Source: Dromaius novaehollandiae
Lineage: Eukaryota; Chordata; Aves; Casuariiformes; Dromaiidae
DNA length: 64,000 bases
NCBI RefSeq assembly: GCF_036370855.1
Contig: NC_088108.1
Span: 9,571,448-9,635,447, forward strand
Reading direction: 5' to 3'
Shown here: positions 11,836 through 27,689 of the stretch, piece after piece
Position numbering within the stretch: the stretch's first letter is position 1
Layout: each line of letters opens with the position of its first letter
Made by a program: the position numbers and the translations under genes
Notes under the pieces: generated by a model
The model's input: only the letters and a program-made list of their open reading frames with translations
The model's database searches: none
Told to the model about the DNA's origin: nothing

Positions 11836-13878
11836 TCAGTAAGACTCTGGTATTACAAACTCAAATTCAGTACTTCCCTCTGATGGATTTTGTTTAAAAA
11901 TTGCTTCATTTCCTTGCGGAATGAAAATATCATCCCAGGTCATTTGTTTGGCTGGAGGATTAGATGTTGTTCCTTCAGCACCCTCCTTTCCTGTGTCAAC
12001 GTGATAAACAATTCCATCCTCGTTTATTACAGGTATGCTGCTGGAACGATCAGTAATATATGCATATTGTCTAATCTGCAGAGACCTGCAAGGATGCAAA
12101 CGATAAAGCTTGGCATCTCCAGAAGGGTCTTGACTATGAACTGATCTTATGTGCGAGGCCATAACTTGATAGTTGATGAAAGATTTGCCACACGTCAAGC
12201 ACTGGTACCTTCGCTCACCAGTGTGGTGAATTTCATGCTTTGTACGGTATTCTGCCAGAGGGAAAACTTTGTCACAGTATCGACACGGATACTTCTTCTC
12301 CCAGGAATGAACGTTAAAATGTCTCCGTAAACTGGTCAGACATACATATGATCTTTTACATACAATACAAATGTAGTAGACCCTTCCATCCACTATGAGC
12401 TCGTAATGGTCATCATGCTTTACTTTCATGCGTTTTCTGCTTGGAGAATCATCACCAGATGTTCTAGGCGTTTCATCGAGTTTGGCCTCTCCTTCCTCAG
12501 GATCATCCTTCACAGGAATGACTATGTCATATGTATCCTCACCAATATTTGCATAAACCTTACAACCTGTGGATAAGCCTTCTATTTCAGTTGCTGTATC
12601 TAAGGTTATGATTTTCTGCCCTTCTGCCACATGTTTTGATGCTATACCTGCATTAAATTCCTTGTTGTTTCCAGTAAGAACATCTGAGATTTTTATTTTG
12701 AATTCTCCAGGTTTAGAAGACGGCTCTTGTGAAAACGTAACAACTTGTTTCTTCTGTACACCCGAACCTTCAGAGGGCACTGCCTTGGGTGTAGAAGGTT
12801 GCTGAACCAAAGAGTTACTGCTGACTGAACCAGGACTAGAGGAGCTAATGATTTCATCATCATCTTCAACATCTTCCTCATCATCATCAACTGCAGTTGT
12901 TTCCATTCCAGTTACAGAATCTTTCTTAGATGGCTGCTGATTCTCCTCAAGCAAATTAATTGTAGGGGGCACATTTGTTTGATGTGAGGAGCTGACACTG
13001 GGTGATGAATTAAGTGGAGCCTGGTTTAGCAAAATGATATTGGGAGTCAAATGCTGTGGTGTCGAAGAGACAGGTGACTCGGCACTTGATTGTGTTTGGT
13101 TTGGACTTGGTTGATTGGCAGATGAAGTGAGTTTTTGAGTTGCTGTGGTGCTGGTCAGAAGGGGAGAGCCACCACTGCCACACGATTTTTGGTCAGAAAC
13201 TCCAGCCGGACTTGGGCAAGGCTGGTTCTGGGCTGCAGCAGTGGTATCTTTAGTATATTCTTTTGGGGGAACAATCTCGGAGCAAAAGATGACATCATCA
13301 TCTTCGTCATCTGAATCACTCACGGTAATTTTTGCAGTCTCATATTGTATGCCATGTAAGGAGAATGATTCTGTTATAACCGGCATCCCACCCGTTACCT
13401 CTCGACTCTCTTGCCGTGTTGCAGGTACCTGTGTTTGAGCATCCTTTTGACCTGGGCTAGAAGTTACAGTTTCTGGAGCGCTATCTTTGGCCTCACTTGG
13501 CATGCTTTTTCCTTCTGACGGCAGTACACCCAGATCAGCTATGAATTTAACACCCAATAGTTGCCCTGATTTAATCAGTTCATCGAGCAAATCTGATCGA
13601 ACACGGATTATTTTGGAGCTGTAAATATAGTTAAGAATTTCTGCAAAAATTTCTGCTCTTACAAAGCTCAATTCAACTACTTGCCCAGCCACTGAGAAAA
13701 GCTGATGAAAATATGTGCTTGAGGCAGAAAGGATGTTTCTGTGAGCTCGAAATTTCCGGTCCTCTACGATGACAGTAACATCACAAAAAAGTCCGTGGCC
13801 ACGTTGTTCATTCAAAGACTGAAGGAGCACACTAGAATATTGTGTGTCTGTTGCAGAAATCAATTTCTTGTCCTCCAT
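11836..13878 (-). CDS. ZBTB33: Kaiso, BTB/POZ zinc-finger methyl-CpG-binding repressor
   Basis: One intact 680-codon frame (human 672 aa). Kaiso is a nuclear repressor that binds methylated CpG pairs and the unmethylated TCCTGCNA-type site, and it partners p120-catenin. The BTB/POZ domain occupies about residues 10-115 (LNEQRGHGLFCDVTVIVEDR, then YIYSSKIIRVRSDLLDELIK). A low-complexity middle follows, with acidic runs DSDDEDDDVIFCSE and DDDEEDVEDDDE. Three C2H2 fingers fall at about residues 500-590: CIVC...RRHFNVH, CRYC...KHEIHH and CLTC...SHIRSVH. The tail ends EFEFVIPESY as in mammals. The whole coding region is one exon; a splice acceptor (ctgtag) lies two bases before the ATG at 13880/13881, so the 5' UTR is split. 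Start choice is supported by the match to the mammalian N-terminus. Confidence 0.99.
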   Translation of the reverse strand: MEDKKLISATDTQYSSVLLQSLNEQRGHGLFCDVTVIVEDRKFRAHRNILSASSTYFHQLFSVAGQVVELSFVRAEIFAEILNYIYSSKIIRVRSDLLDELIKSGQLLGVKFIADLGVLPSEGKSMPSEAKDSAPETVTSSPGQKDAQTQVPATRQESREVTGGMPVITESFSLHGIQYETAKITVSDSDDEDDDVIFCSEIVPPKEYTKDTTAAAQNQPCPSPAGVSDQKSCGSGGSPLLTSTTATQKLTSSANQPSPNQTQSSAESPVSSTPQHLTPNIILLNQAPLNSSPSVSSSHQTNVPPTINLLEENQQPSKKDSVTGMETTAVDDDEEDVEDDDEIISSSSPGSVSSNSLVQQPSTPKAVPSEGSGVQKKQVVTFSQEPSSKPGEFKIKISDVLTGNNKEFNAGIASKHVAEGQKIITLDTATEIEGLSTGCKVYANIGEDTYDIVIPVKDDPEEGEAKLDETPRTSGDDSPSRKRMKVKHDDHYELIVDGRVYYICIVCKRSYVCLTSLRRHFNVHSWEKKYPCRYCDKVFPLAEYRTKHEIHHTGERRYQCLTCGKSFINYQVMASHIRSVHSQDPSGDAKLYRLHPCRSLQIRQYAYITDRSSSIPVINEDGIVYHVDTGKEGAEGTTSNPPAKQMTWDDIFIPQGNEAIFKQNPSEGSTEFEFVIPESY

Positions 13879-14639
13879 TCCTACAGAGAGAAAATAAAAG
13901 GTATCAAGTTAGTAAAAATACAGATTTACAGTTTAAACTGCATGACAGAATTCCCACCTTTTCAGTTTTGCTCCTTTTATTTTTGAGAAGCAAATCTCAG
14001 CCTGAGCTATTATTCATAAGCTTATATGCTACAGCACTCCACATATTCGTTTCTTCTTATTATGTGCCCCTTCATCTTCTGCATGAAGTATGTGCAATTC
14101 CAAATACAGCTTCTGTTCTTAACAGCGGAGATAGCCAGGTGAGGAACAGAGGAAAAAAATATAAGTGTAATAACTCAATAGCAAATAAGGTAAAGGTGAA
14201 AACAAAGAAGATGTAAGATTTAGGTTGCTTACAATTCCTGTTTTAAAATATTAATAGATTTTTTTAATTGTCAGAATATTCTAGATACAGTTATGATAAC
14301 AACATCCTGATTACAGATGGGCCAGATAACAAAATGTGTGCACCCATATTTTACCAGTCCCTGAGGTTAATGAAAACACTACTGATATTTCACTTCCTTG
14401 CCCGTAAAAAGGAAGGAGAGGAACTTTTTACCCTCCTCCTGTTCCTGCCAGGATACTCTGTCTGCAGCCCAGACAGCGGGGCAGCACGTTACTGAAGGAG
14501 AAGTGGAAAGTCAAACCAACCGCCCTGCTGTCACTCCCAGCTCAGCGCCCCAAAACATACGACTGGGCAATGAGAGCTCAGAAGCTCGTCGTTTTACTCG
14601 TGAAAGTTTTCTTCGCGTAGCAAACGCCGTGTCGCGCCT

Positions 14640-15620
14640 GTCCTGACGGGCGGGATGGCAGGCAGGGCCAGACCTCAACAACAAACGTACGGAGACCCAG
14701 GCGGCGGCGCCCCCGGGACCGCCGTGCACCGCCGGGGAGACCGAAAGCTCCGCAAGCGGATGTCCCCCGCCCGCAGTCCTGCACGGAAACGGGCGTTTGG
14801 GGCCAGGGCGGCCCAGCCGCGGGGCGGCCCGGCCCGATCCGGCGCGGCCCGGCCGTTAAACGGCCGCGGTGCGGCCCCGCCGCGGGCAGCGCCCGGGCCC
14901 CGCCGCAGCGCCGCGCTGACAGGCGGCCGTGCCGGCGGCGGCCCCGCGCCCCCGCCCCGGCGCTGACGGGCGGCCCGAGCCGCCGCGCGGCCAGGCCGTG
15001 CCGCCACCGCCGCTTCCTGCTCGCGGCGAGGCAGCGGCGCCGCCCCCGCGGGCGGCGGGGAGGGGGGGCCGCCCGCGGCGCGGAGCGCGGCGAGGACCCG
15101 CGTTACCTGTGCTCCGGCCGCCGGGACCCGCCGCCCTTCCGCGCACAACGGGCACCGGCCGCCGCCGCCGCTCCCCGGGCTCGGGCGCCGCCCCCGCCGC
15201 GCGGCCGCCAGGGGCCGCTGCGCCGCGCTGCCCTCCCCTGCGGGCCGCGGCGCCCCGCCCGAGCGCGCTCGGCGCCCTTCGGCTGCGCGACCCGAACGGC
15301 CTCGGCAACCTCCGGCCGCGCTCGGGCCGCCGCCGCCGCCGGGCGGAGCGGGGCGGGGCGGGGTGGCAGGGAGGGGCGGGGCCTGCCCCGCCCCGCCCCG
15401 CCCCGCCCGCAGCCTCGGCCTTGCCGGGCGCGTTCCCGCAGCCACCGGCCGGCTCCCGGCTGGCCCGGGCTCCGCTTGCCCCGACGCAGCCGCGTCCGGC
15501 TCCCACGTTAACGCGGCGCGGCTTCCCGCCGAGCCCGGCTTCGCGCCCAGGGGCCCGCTGGCCAACGTGCGCTGCCGTGCCGCGGCAGTAACGGCCGCCG
15601 CGCTGAGGTAACGGTCGCCG
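14640..15620. promoter_or_regulatory. ZBTB33: ZBTB33 CpG island and promoter
   Basis: This is very GC- and CpG-rich sequence next to AT-rich flanks. A cluster of GC boxes (GGGGCGGGGCGGGG, CCCGCCCCGCCCC) lies at about 15346-15408, typical of Sp1/KLF-driven TATA-less promoters. Long open frames through this island on both strands are composition artefacts: they are unsupported by any conserved motif. Divergent transcription from the island is possible, since a GAG/GTAACG donor-like site occurs on the plus strand near 15607. Confidence 0.7.
15107..15350 (-). other. ZBTB33: Probable noncoding first exon of ZBTB33
   Basis: On the minus strand the sequence GAGCACAG/GTAACG gives a good splice donor at 15106/15105 inside the CpG island. 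It would pair with the acceptor just before the start codon at 13881. The exon's 5' limit is unknown; the end given here is set by the GC-box cluster. Confidence 0.5.
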
Positions 15621-18250
15621 CGGGCCCCTCGGCTGTTGGCGCCTTCCCGCGATCTCCCTGCTGATGCTCCCAGGCAAAACGAAGGCCGGGTCACAGGTGC
15701 CAAGGTGCTTGAGGCCGCTCTGCGTGCGCTGAAATGGGAGGGCGAGGGGAGAGGGAGCTCGGCGCCCACCAGCACCAGCCCTGAGCCCGCCAGGTGCGGC
15801 CCTGCCACAGCGTTGCCGCCCCGGCTCTGCCGAGGCTTGGCGCAGCCGAGGGCCGAGCGAGGCGGGAGGAGCACTCAGGCCTCACTCCGCCCTTAGCTCT
15901 GTTAGGACAGGAGGGCTTCCTGCCCATCTCCTAAACATCCCGCTCCTGCTGCCCCAGACGAACCCCGGGTAAGTCCCCCAGCATCTGCCTCGTGTCTGAC
16001 CGTTTTGGCTGAGGCGGCTGAGGCGCGCGCGCTCGCATCTGCCCTGCAGGGCTGTCACTTCCTGCCCGGGGCAGAGACCAGCGTGGCACTGCACCACCAG
16101 CCCCCGACACAGCTTGCGCCTCCACCCAAGAGCGAGGAAATCTCGTATAATCTACACTTGAACACCCACGCTCGCCTGCTCTGCAGGATCATTTATTTTG
16201 TATTATTTGCATCACAGCGGCACGTGTTAGACCGCACTCTGCTAGGAACTGTATGAACGTAAGTACTTTGACAAAATGCGGTGCTCAGCATGTTTGAGTT
16301 CTGGTCATCAAAGTGACATATATGCAACGCAGTCTCTCTGAAACTGTCACTGTTCATGAACACTCAAAGAGCAGCAACATCATACATTTTTTTTCTATCT
16401 TTGGTTACTGATCCGTGCTTCTTTTCTTTAGATTTTGTGAATTTGAATCACAGAGATTCTTGCTTCTCTTAAGGCTGAAAATACTCACTAAGACCAAATG
16501 TCCTTCTATCAAGTTCAACCAAAAACATCAGCAGGCCACCACAGACACTGGCACAAATGACTGCAGCTCCCTTACTGCATGTATCAGCAATAAAATGGTC
16601 CTGCCTAGCTTTTAGAGCCTCTCTAGCAAGAAAATCACCTGCAATGCTCCCTGTATTTGTACAGCTGGTAGCAGAAGAGGCTCTTTGAAGAGAGCTCTCA
16701 GATCTGAAATGTGACAGAGCTGATTTCTGTTTATTTATAGGCTCCTTCTGAGGATTGAATGAGGAAGAGTAAATAATAGAAAAGGATGATCAGGGAAAAT
16801 AGCCTTTTTTTCCTTCTATGACCTTTCAAGTGAATTGTCCCCTTTGATATAGCTTTTTTTAGCAATTTTTACATAGGAGCTTATCTTAAATCAAAATAAT
16901 ACTATAATTGTTTTAATTCTTAACATATTATCTGCTGTTCTTTTTTCTTCCTCCAAAAATGTCCGATGGTTGAAATTAGACCATTTCTTTGCCTTTCACA
17001 CTTCTGCTTTAAGGAATTTCCTTCTCCTCACTGCCTGTCTCATTCCTGAAAACTAACAGGAAATGCTACAGATAAAGATGAGCACTGGTTTGGAAAGAGT
17101 CCTACTTCTGAAGCATCATCAGCTCTCGAAAATCAGGTTCAGACTGCTCTACCTTAGGCACAAAATTGTTGGCCAAATTAAAAGATGTTGGCCTAGCTGT
17201 GAGAGCTGCACCATCTCCTTGACTTTTTCCTTTTTGCTGAAGCTTCTTGCTATGGCAGCTTCATATTCCAGGTATAAAATCGGAACATCACTGTCACCTT
17301 GCTATGATCAGGACAGAGTTAATGCTCTGACTAACTTGAAAAATTTTAGTGAAGCTGCCACTCATTCCTTCTTCACCTGACTGCAGAATTTCAATGTATT
17401 TTTTGTCTGGCCTGTACCTTTTAATTTTGTTTTTTTCCCTCTTTTATTTTTAGTTAGGCCTAGAAAGTGGGGATTTGGTTCATATGAAAACTCATACAGT
17501 GAGTAATTAAAAGAACCATTGGCTCTGAGATAGTGATAAGAAAGCAGGCTAGAATATAGAACTAAGCCTGGTGTTCTTGGAAATGAAAAACTAAATAAAA
17601 GATACAACAGGAACTTTTATTTTGATGCACAGAAGTGACTCAAGGAAACTCTGGGATAGAGGCTCTGAAAATGTAAAGTAAACATTTAAAGAAGCAGTGT
17701 GTAAGTTTTCGTGGGGAGAAGACAAAAAAAGTGACTCAGCAACAAGTTTACAGTTAAGCAATTTGAAGAGTTCTTTCCTTTTTTTTGAAAAAAGGCACTT
17801 TATGGGAACAGAAAATTCTTTTAAAGACTTTACAGACCTGAGAGAGGAAGAAATGTTCCCAGTCATGAAAAATGTATTTTATTTTAAAATGAATAAAGTT
17901 TATTAAATAGGCAAATTTCCATTTAGGAAAGGGGCCCTCAGTAACAATCAAAACTCAACAGTTATTTTGCCTAAAAATACTTGTAGGTACAGAAATATTA
18001 TTTGATAGTGGAATGCTTAAAACACCACTGCTTCTGAAGGACTCTCAAATATTAATTTCCACCATTCATGCCTTGAAGTATTTTCAGACAGTATTTTTCT
18101 TGTCAGTCCCATTACATAAATCGTGATATAACTGAATTTAAATGCCAGAGAAGCTTTTTTTGACATTCGTAGTTGATATGGATGCTGTGTATGTACGGGT
18201 TGTATAACTTGTGAATAAAAGTGCTTCGAAGCACTTCACAGAATTAACTA
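15621..18250. other. Intergenic region, ZBTB33 to NKAP (distal part)
   Basis: Composition falls from GC-rich to AT-rich after about 16.2 kb. Short open frames show no recognisable family. In mammals the RHOXF homeobox cluster sits in this interval; no homeobox sequence is visible here. Confidence 0.6.
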
Positions 18251-18259
18251 AGGAAGGCT

Positions 18260-18640
18260 CAGAAAGCTCCTGAAAGGCAGGCGCTGCAGCCGGGGTTTGC
18301 CGACGCCGAGGCTGGGGCGCAGAGGGAGCGGCCGGGCTGCCTCGGCGCACCCCGCGGCGGACGGCCAGCCGCGCTGAGGCGGCAGTGCCGGGGCCTCCGC
18401 CGCCCCCGGCCCGCCCGTGTCCCAGCCGGGGCCGGGCTGCGGCAGCCCAGGGAGCCCCCGCGCCCGCATCCTGCGCCCTGCCGCTCTCCACGTGCCCGGG
18501 CCTTCGCCCCGGCTCCCAGCACCGCTGTGGCAGCCCAGAGCTGAGCTGCCTCGGGGCCAAATCTGTGGTCTGTGCACGCTGCTGGGTGCAAGCGCGCTCG
18601 GGGGGGTCTCAGGGGGGCTGGGCACTCTCCGTGCCCCCAG
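18260..18640. promoter_or_regulatory. Orphan CpG-rich patch
   Basis: This CpG-dense stretch sits in AT-rich surroundings about 1.5 kb upstream of the NKAP island. No conserved exon was recognised in it. It could be an alternative promoter, a noncoding-RNA promoter or an enhancer; the sequence alone cannot tell. Confidence 0.4.
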
Positions 18641-19530
18641 GGCTCTCCAGGGCTGCACTGACTCAACGCGTGGTTGGTCCCTCCACTACACATCCAGCCC
18701 AGCAGCTTCCGTCTGTCCCCTCGGGTGGTGACGTGACCTCATGTAAGCAGTGCCAGGAGTACGTACAAGGAGCTACGCCTCGGGAACAGCCCGGGTCTCG
18801 GGTGCCTCTCGGCCGGGCGGCTCGGGGCGACAGTCACTGAACCTTAATGCATGCAGTACAGGTTCAGCTGGCAGAGGTACAGCCGCTGCAGACTTCCATC
18901 TGTCTCATTCAAATGACCCTACTGCCGACCAAGGCAACACCCTTTTAGAAGATAGCCTTATCTAATTTAATTAGGGATTAGCAACGAACTCCGTCAAGCA
19001 GCGCTCCCTGCTATTGCAAATATTAACCAGCCCCCACTACAGAGACACCAGGCTGTCTTCAGACAGACACAGGGCGCAGTAACACCGTATGCATATGCAA
19101 ACCTCTGGTGACATCTTCTCTGTGCCGTTCTGCACGTGGCTACATGCACCCAAGCTAATTCACAATTTAAATAGACTTCCTGCCACTTACAGATGTGTCT
19201 GTGCTGGGTACGATAGCTTTGGGAACTGAAATACGGTTCGTTTTTGAAAAAAAGCCTGACATCCTCGCACATCTTTTCTGAAGCACGTAAAAAAGCCCAG
19301 GCTGCCCAGGGCGGCTCCGCCGTCCGAGCTGCCCCCGTACGCTCAGCTGGCCAGAGCCGAGCAGCGGTACGCGGCGCTTCCCTAGGCAAAGCGGAAACTT
19401 GTTTCCTCAGCGGGGGGATTTTTTTAAGAAAGCGCTGGAAGGTGCTCAGGCACGGCACCGCGAGGGGGAAGGAGGCTCCCAGGTGTGCGCTCTTAATACA
19501 GGAACTGTAACGTGCGGATAGCCTTCCCCC
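18641..19530. other. Upstream flank of NKAP
   Basis: Mixed-composition sequence with no recognisable gene or repeat. Open frames on the minus strand into the NKAP island show no conserved motif. Confidence 0.5.
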
Positions 19531-19539
19531 CAAGGACTG

Positions 19540-20170
19540 TTATTGCGGGCGCTCCTAACTCGCTGCTGCCGCGACCAAGAGCAAACCCCGGGTGTCGCCG
19601 GCGGGGAACTTCTGAATTGGCAGGGGCGGAGGGCGGAGGTGGCAGCGGGGGCCGGGGCCGGGGCGGCGCCGTGAGCTGTCCGCCGGGCAGTGCTGCTGCC
19701 GGCCGCCCTGGACAGCTCCCGGCCCCGCCGCCCGCGCCGGGCTCCCCGCGTCGCCCGCGGAGCGCAGCGGGGCCGCCCGGACCCCCCCGCCGCCCCCCGG
19801 GCGCGGCCGCCGCCCGCCGCCCCCCTCGGGCGTGTGGCCGCGGCCCCCGCGCGGCGCCGTTACCTGGCACCGCCTCCGCCCGCTCCTCCATGCCGCCGGG
19901 GCGGCCCGCGGCGACGCGAACCGGCCGCGCCGCCGGCAGCGCACCGGGGCCGGCGCCGGGAACCCGCCGCCGCGGCGCCTTGTTGCCACCCGGGCGGGCT
20001 GGCGCGGGGCGCTGCGCTGCGCTGCGCCGCCGGTGCTGCCGCTTCCGCTGCGGCCGGACGGCGTCGGCCGGGGCACGCGGCCCTCGCCCCGCCCCGCCCC
20101 GCCCCGCCCCGCCCCGCCGGCCCCGCCCGCGAGGCGGCGCCGGAAGCGGCCGGAGCCCCAGCGCGCCGAC
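19540..20170 (+). promoter_or_regulatory. NKAP: NKAP CpG-island promoter with GC boxes and ETS site
   Basis: This CpG island contains tandem CCCCGCC units at about 20087-20128 (Sp1/KLF-type GC boxes). CCGGAAG at 20140-20146, some 25-30 bp before the ATG, is a classic ETS/GABP core often found near start sites of housekeeping genes. No TATA box is seen. The island continues into exon 1 and intron 1. Confidence 0.7.
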
Positions 20171-24308
<4,138 letters not shown>

Positions 24309-25126
24309 TTATTTTTTGAATGATACAGCATGGATTCTAGCAAGCAGCAGCTAACCTGTTCCAGTAATGATTTGAAAATAGCTGCAAGTGCTGCAGTGCC
24401 TTTCACCCAATGGGGCCAAGCCTCAGGAATGGATTACTTGTAGGAAGGAAACACAGTTATCTTTATCAGATTTTCTTGGATGATTTGTTCACCATCTGCA
24501 GAGAATCCCTGTAAACTGAAAGGCTACGAGGCTCAGGAACAGGCAGGGAAGGTTTAAGGTGGCAATGCTCTGTATTTGCTTTGAATTGGACAGGCAGAAG
24601 GATGCCCTGGGAGGGTTTCGTTACCTGCTGCTGATACTGATAAGTGCTGTTTTCCATTTATTTTGGCGAATGAGAATAGACTGGCCATCAGAAACAAGCT
24701 ACTAGTAATAGTAGTAAAAATTAAGGAATTCCTGTATAGGATCTAAGACTGTCCACTTATGTATTTTTTTCATAAGTCCTTTACAGTTTTTTTCTCAAAA
24801 CAGCTGAGTTCCTTTTGTGGTTCAAACTACACTTGTAAATAGAAATGAGTTTGTAATTTAATACAGACTGGCTTCAGTTACTTTAAAGCAAGCAGACTGC
24901 AACTGGGGTATAAAATGACAGTACTAATAGCAGGGTCTGATCTAGAATCTACCAAAGCCCATGGCGAAGAGCGAAGTTGCTTGCTTCTTTTTCTACTATG
25001 TTATACATAGGTATCGGAGTGGTGGGCTGCAGTGATTGGAACCCCTGGATGTATGCAGGTGGTAACAAGGATGTATCAATTTATTTTAATTTTGTTATTT
25101 TGCTTGTGGAAGTGCTCTAGATTAAA
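24309..25126 (+). other. NKAP: NKAP 3' UTR (inferred)
   Basis: Non-coding sequence follows the stop. No AATAAA was found; ATTAAA at 25121-25126, followed by a T-rich stretch, is the best candidate signal. The end is uncertain. Confidence 0.4.
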
Positions 25127-25290
25127 ACCTCGTTTTAACTCTTGTAGTACTTTAATTTGGTCTGTTTCAGTAGTATTACACAGCTTCTTTTAGACTCTGT
25201 ACCCAGAGGCCTACTCCAGTGAATGCTTATGTGGCTGTTACCTTTGAGTCAACTGCATATTTTCAAGAAGCAGCCCCCTTTGACTTAAAA

Positions 25291-25420
25291 TACTTAAAAA
25301 AAAAAAAAAAAAAAAAAAAGTTTTTTTTTATTGATTATTTCCCCCCCCCCAAAATCTCAGTGTTGTAATTTTAGCAGCAGAGACATCTTTTATGTTTGTA
25401 TTTAAAAAAAAAAAAAAAAC
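25291..25420. repeat. Cluster of A, T and C homopolymer tracts
   Basis: An A run of over 20, a T run, a C run of about 10 and a second A run of about 16 lie within 130 bp between the convergent NKAP and AKAP14 genes. Lengths are likely inaccurate. An A-tail left by an old retrocopy is possible, but no retrocopied sequence is recognisable upstream. Confidence 0.7.
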
Positions 25421-25686
25421 AAATCTGATGTTTGCCCTGGAGTTCTGCCAACCTGTCTCTGACAAATAGTGAGTGCAGCCCAGCTGCCTCTTCATGTTTA
25501 CACTCTCTAGAACCTGGTGCTGTCCTGTCTCACCCAACCATACCTGCAAGGAGCTGCCATGTAAAACCAGCTGCCAGGTCAGGCCTTAGTTGATTTTGTT
25601 AATTTTCCACAGATTAATGCTTGTTATGTATCCATGCAGCTAGAAAAACTCCTTAGGAAGCAAGGGCCATTCTTTTTTTGTTATTT

Positions 25687-25692
25687 TTTATT
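25687..25692 (-). terminator. AKAP14: Candidate AKAP14 poly(A) signal
   Basis: TTTATT on the plus strand, AATAAA on the gene strand, about 70 bases beyond the AKAP14 stop codon. Confidence 0.5.
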
Positions 25693-25760
25693 ATGTGTAT
25701 TTGATTCTTCATAAAATACTGACAGACATCGCACTGGTGACAGTGAGTTGGAGCTGTTCG

Positions 25761-27681
25761 TTAGGAAGTAAGGCTTTCCATGAGGGTGATTTTATTTTCA
25801 ATGATGTCTTTAAGCCACTTTTCTCTAAATCGACACTGTCCTGGCCTGGAGGAGGGAGTAATAATAGGGTAAATGGCAAGAACAATATTGAATTCAAGTT
25901 TGGCCAGCTGAAAGCTGGCTTTTATTCACAAGATATGCATATCTGCTGGAAAAATAATGCCTTCTAGACCTGCATAAATCCATTGCAAATTCATTATGTG
26001 GAAGGCAGGTGCTCGTGGGATGGCTGTCAATGCCATGGTTGGAGGAAGGCTGGTAATAGCAGGTTTTGCTTAGCAAGATTTTGGTAATTACCTCTGTCAT
26101 AAACGTTTTATTTACATCAAGCTCCCTGTTTGTTTTGGCACGGGGAAGCTTGCTAGAACTCCTGAGTCGTGTCAGTGATGGAATAGTATTAACGCGTACC
26201 TGTGAATCAGCCTGCTCGATTCCAGTACAAAGAATACCTCCACGGGCAAGGTCTGCAAGAGAAGAGGGACAGGGCAGAGTTTACACACTGAACTACAGGA
26301 CCTCAGAAAGCAGACATCTTAATTTGGTGAGAGCTACTATCCACTTCTTAAGAAACTATCTGTTTACTTGTGCAACACTTCTGATACAGGTTAGAATAGT
26401 TTTGTTTTAAAGCATCTGTGAATATTCTGATGTGAAGGGGATGCTACAACCTTAACAGTTTGTGCTAGGGTGTGATTTATGACCAGTGGCTGTGGTCTGT
26501 GGGCTGCTACTCAGGGATCCATAGCCAGTAAGTAGAAAAACTAAGGTTCAGTATGACCAAGTGTAAGTTCTGGAGGAAGAAAAAAATTGCTACTCTTTTA
26601 CAATTTTTATTTTCCCCTTGAGCTCCAAAATATTGTTGCACAGATGAATAGTGGAACTCTGGATGCATAGACTGTATGACTAATTAAATGATTTCAGTAG
26701 CAAGTGTGGTAGAAACTTAGGCAGAAAGTAAACAGGAGGGAATATCTGTAGAATAGTATGTCTTGTGCATTAGTATTCCCAGGCTTTTCTGGAGCATAAT
26801 GCTATGTATGCTTTGTAATAGAGGCAAAGATTTGCATTACGATCTTGACGATAAAATCTGTCCCTTTGGAGTGTAGTTACTAACTTCACTAACTCTCAGA
26901 ATGCCAACTGTTATGGGCTACAATTGTTTAAATTATTGCTTTCTGTCATTCAAGGTAAGCGAAATAGGAGTGTTACTGTTGTACTTTGAAGGATTGCTGT
27001 GTGCTATTTCTGAATACTTACAGCTGGTTTGATTTTGGAGATCTCTATAATGAAATAGACGCTTGCCGTGGCTCGTGGGATGGGTTTTCTGCGTGTTGGG
27101 ACGCTCCAGCACACTCTGTAATGGTACCTCTTGCTATACTTCAGCTCCTCTTCCTGGAGAAACTCCGACCAGTGAAGCCAGCTCTCATGAAACTCCCATG
27201 TCTGCTGAGCACACATCACACTGTAAGATTCCCTCTGTCTAGCAGAGAGCACTTAAGGGAGATGCTAAAAACAGTTTGAGTTGCTCTCACTTAATTTTTT
27301 GTACTAATCAACAGTGAGAGGGTGCAATCTAACTGCAATTTTCAAAAGGTTCATATAGCTGCAATGAAATGAGTGGATGGAACCGTCACTCACAGAAATG
27401 TATTCTTCAATCTGCTGCTTTCCTCTCTCCACTGTGAAGTTCTTGCATGTGGTCCACTGAATATTCTTGATGACATATTCAGTTTCTGAAAACAGATAAA
27501 ATGCTGAAAAAGCCATCTGGGAAGGCTCTGACAGATGCCAAGACACTGCAAATAAAGCAAGCTCACTACCTTTCCCTTTTTTTTGCAAATCTAGAAGATG
27601 TTGTTTTGCACTGCTTATCACATTTGCAATGACACTGCGTGCTTTTTCTTCCATGGCAGCATCTTCCTCTCCCTTGTCCAT
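25761..27681 (-). CDS. AKAP14: A-kinase anchoring protein 14 (AKAP28)
   Basis: Five coding exons on the minus strand, about 27681-27570, 27485-27394, 27204-27022, 26252-26200 and 25845-25761, join in frame to about 174 aa (human 197). AKAP14 tethers PKA regulatory subunits in motile cilia and sperm flagella. The N-terminal ARSVIANVISSAKQHLLD (about residues 14-31) is an amphipathic helix of the kind that docks RII. Conserved family segments follow: KNFTVERGKQQIEEYIS, YHYRVCWSVPTRRKPIPRA, TASVYFIIEISKIKPA, TLPVEVFFVLESSRLIH and RPGQCRFREKWLKDII, ending MESLTS-stop. All donors are GT. ATG 27681 has an A at -3 and G at +4. An acceptor at 27691 shows the 5' UTR is split. Exon 3 may begin 3 bases later (CAGCAG ambiguity). 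The gene is tail to tail with NKAP, as in human. Confidence 0.92.
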
Positions 27682-27689
27682 TGTCTTCA

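Noticed and set aside
14675-15874. Long open frames (up to about 400 codons) on both strands of the ZBTB33 CpG island
   Set aside because: Ala/Arg/Gly/Pro-rich translations with no conserved motif, overlapping on both strands. Stop codons are simply rare at this GC content.
25291-25420. A-tail of a recent LINE, SINE or retrogene insertion
   Set aside because: No retrotransposon body, 3' microsatellite typical of CR1, or retrocopied coding sequence is visible upstream.
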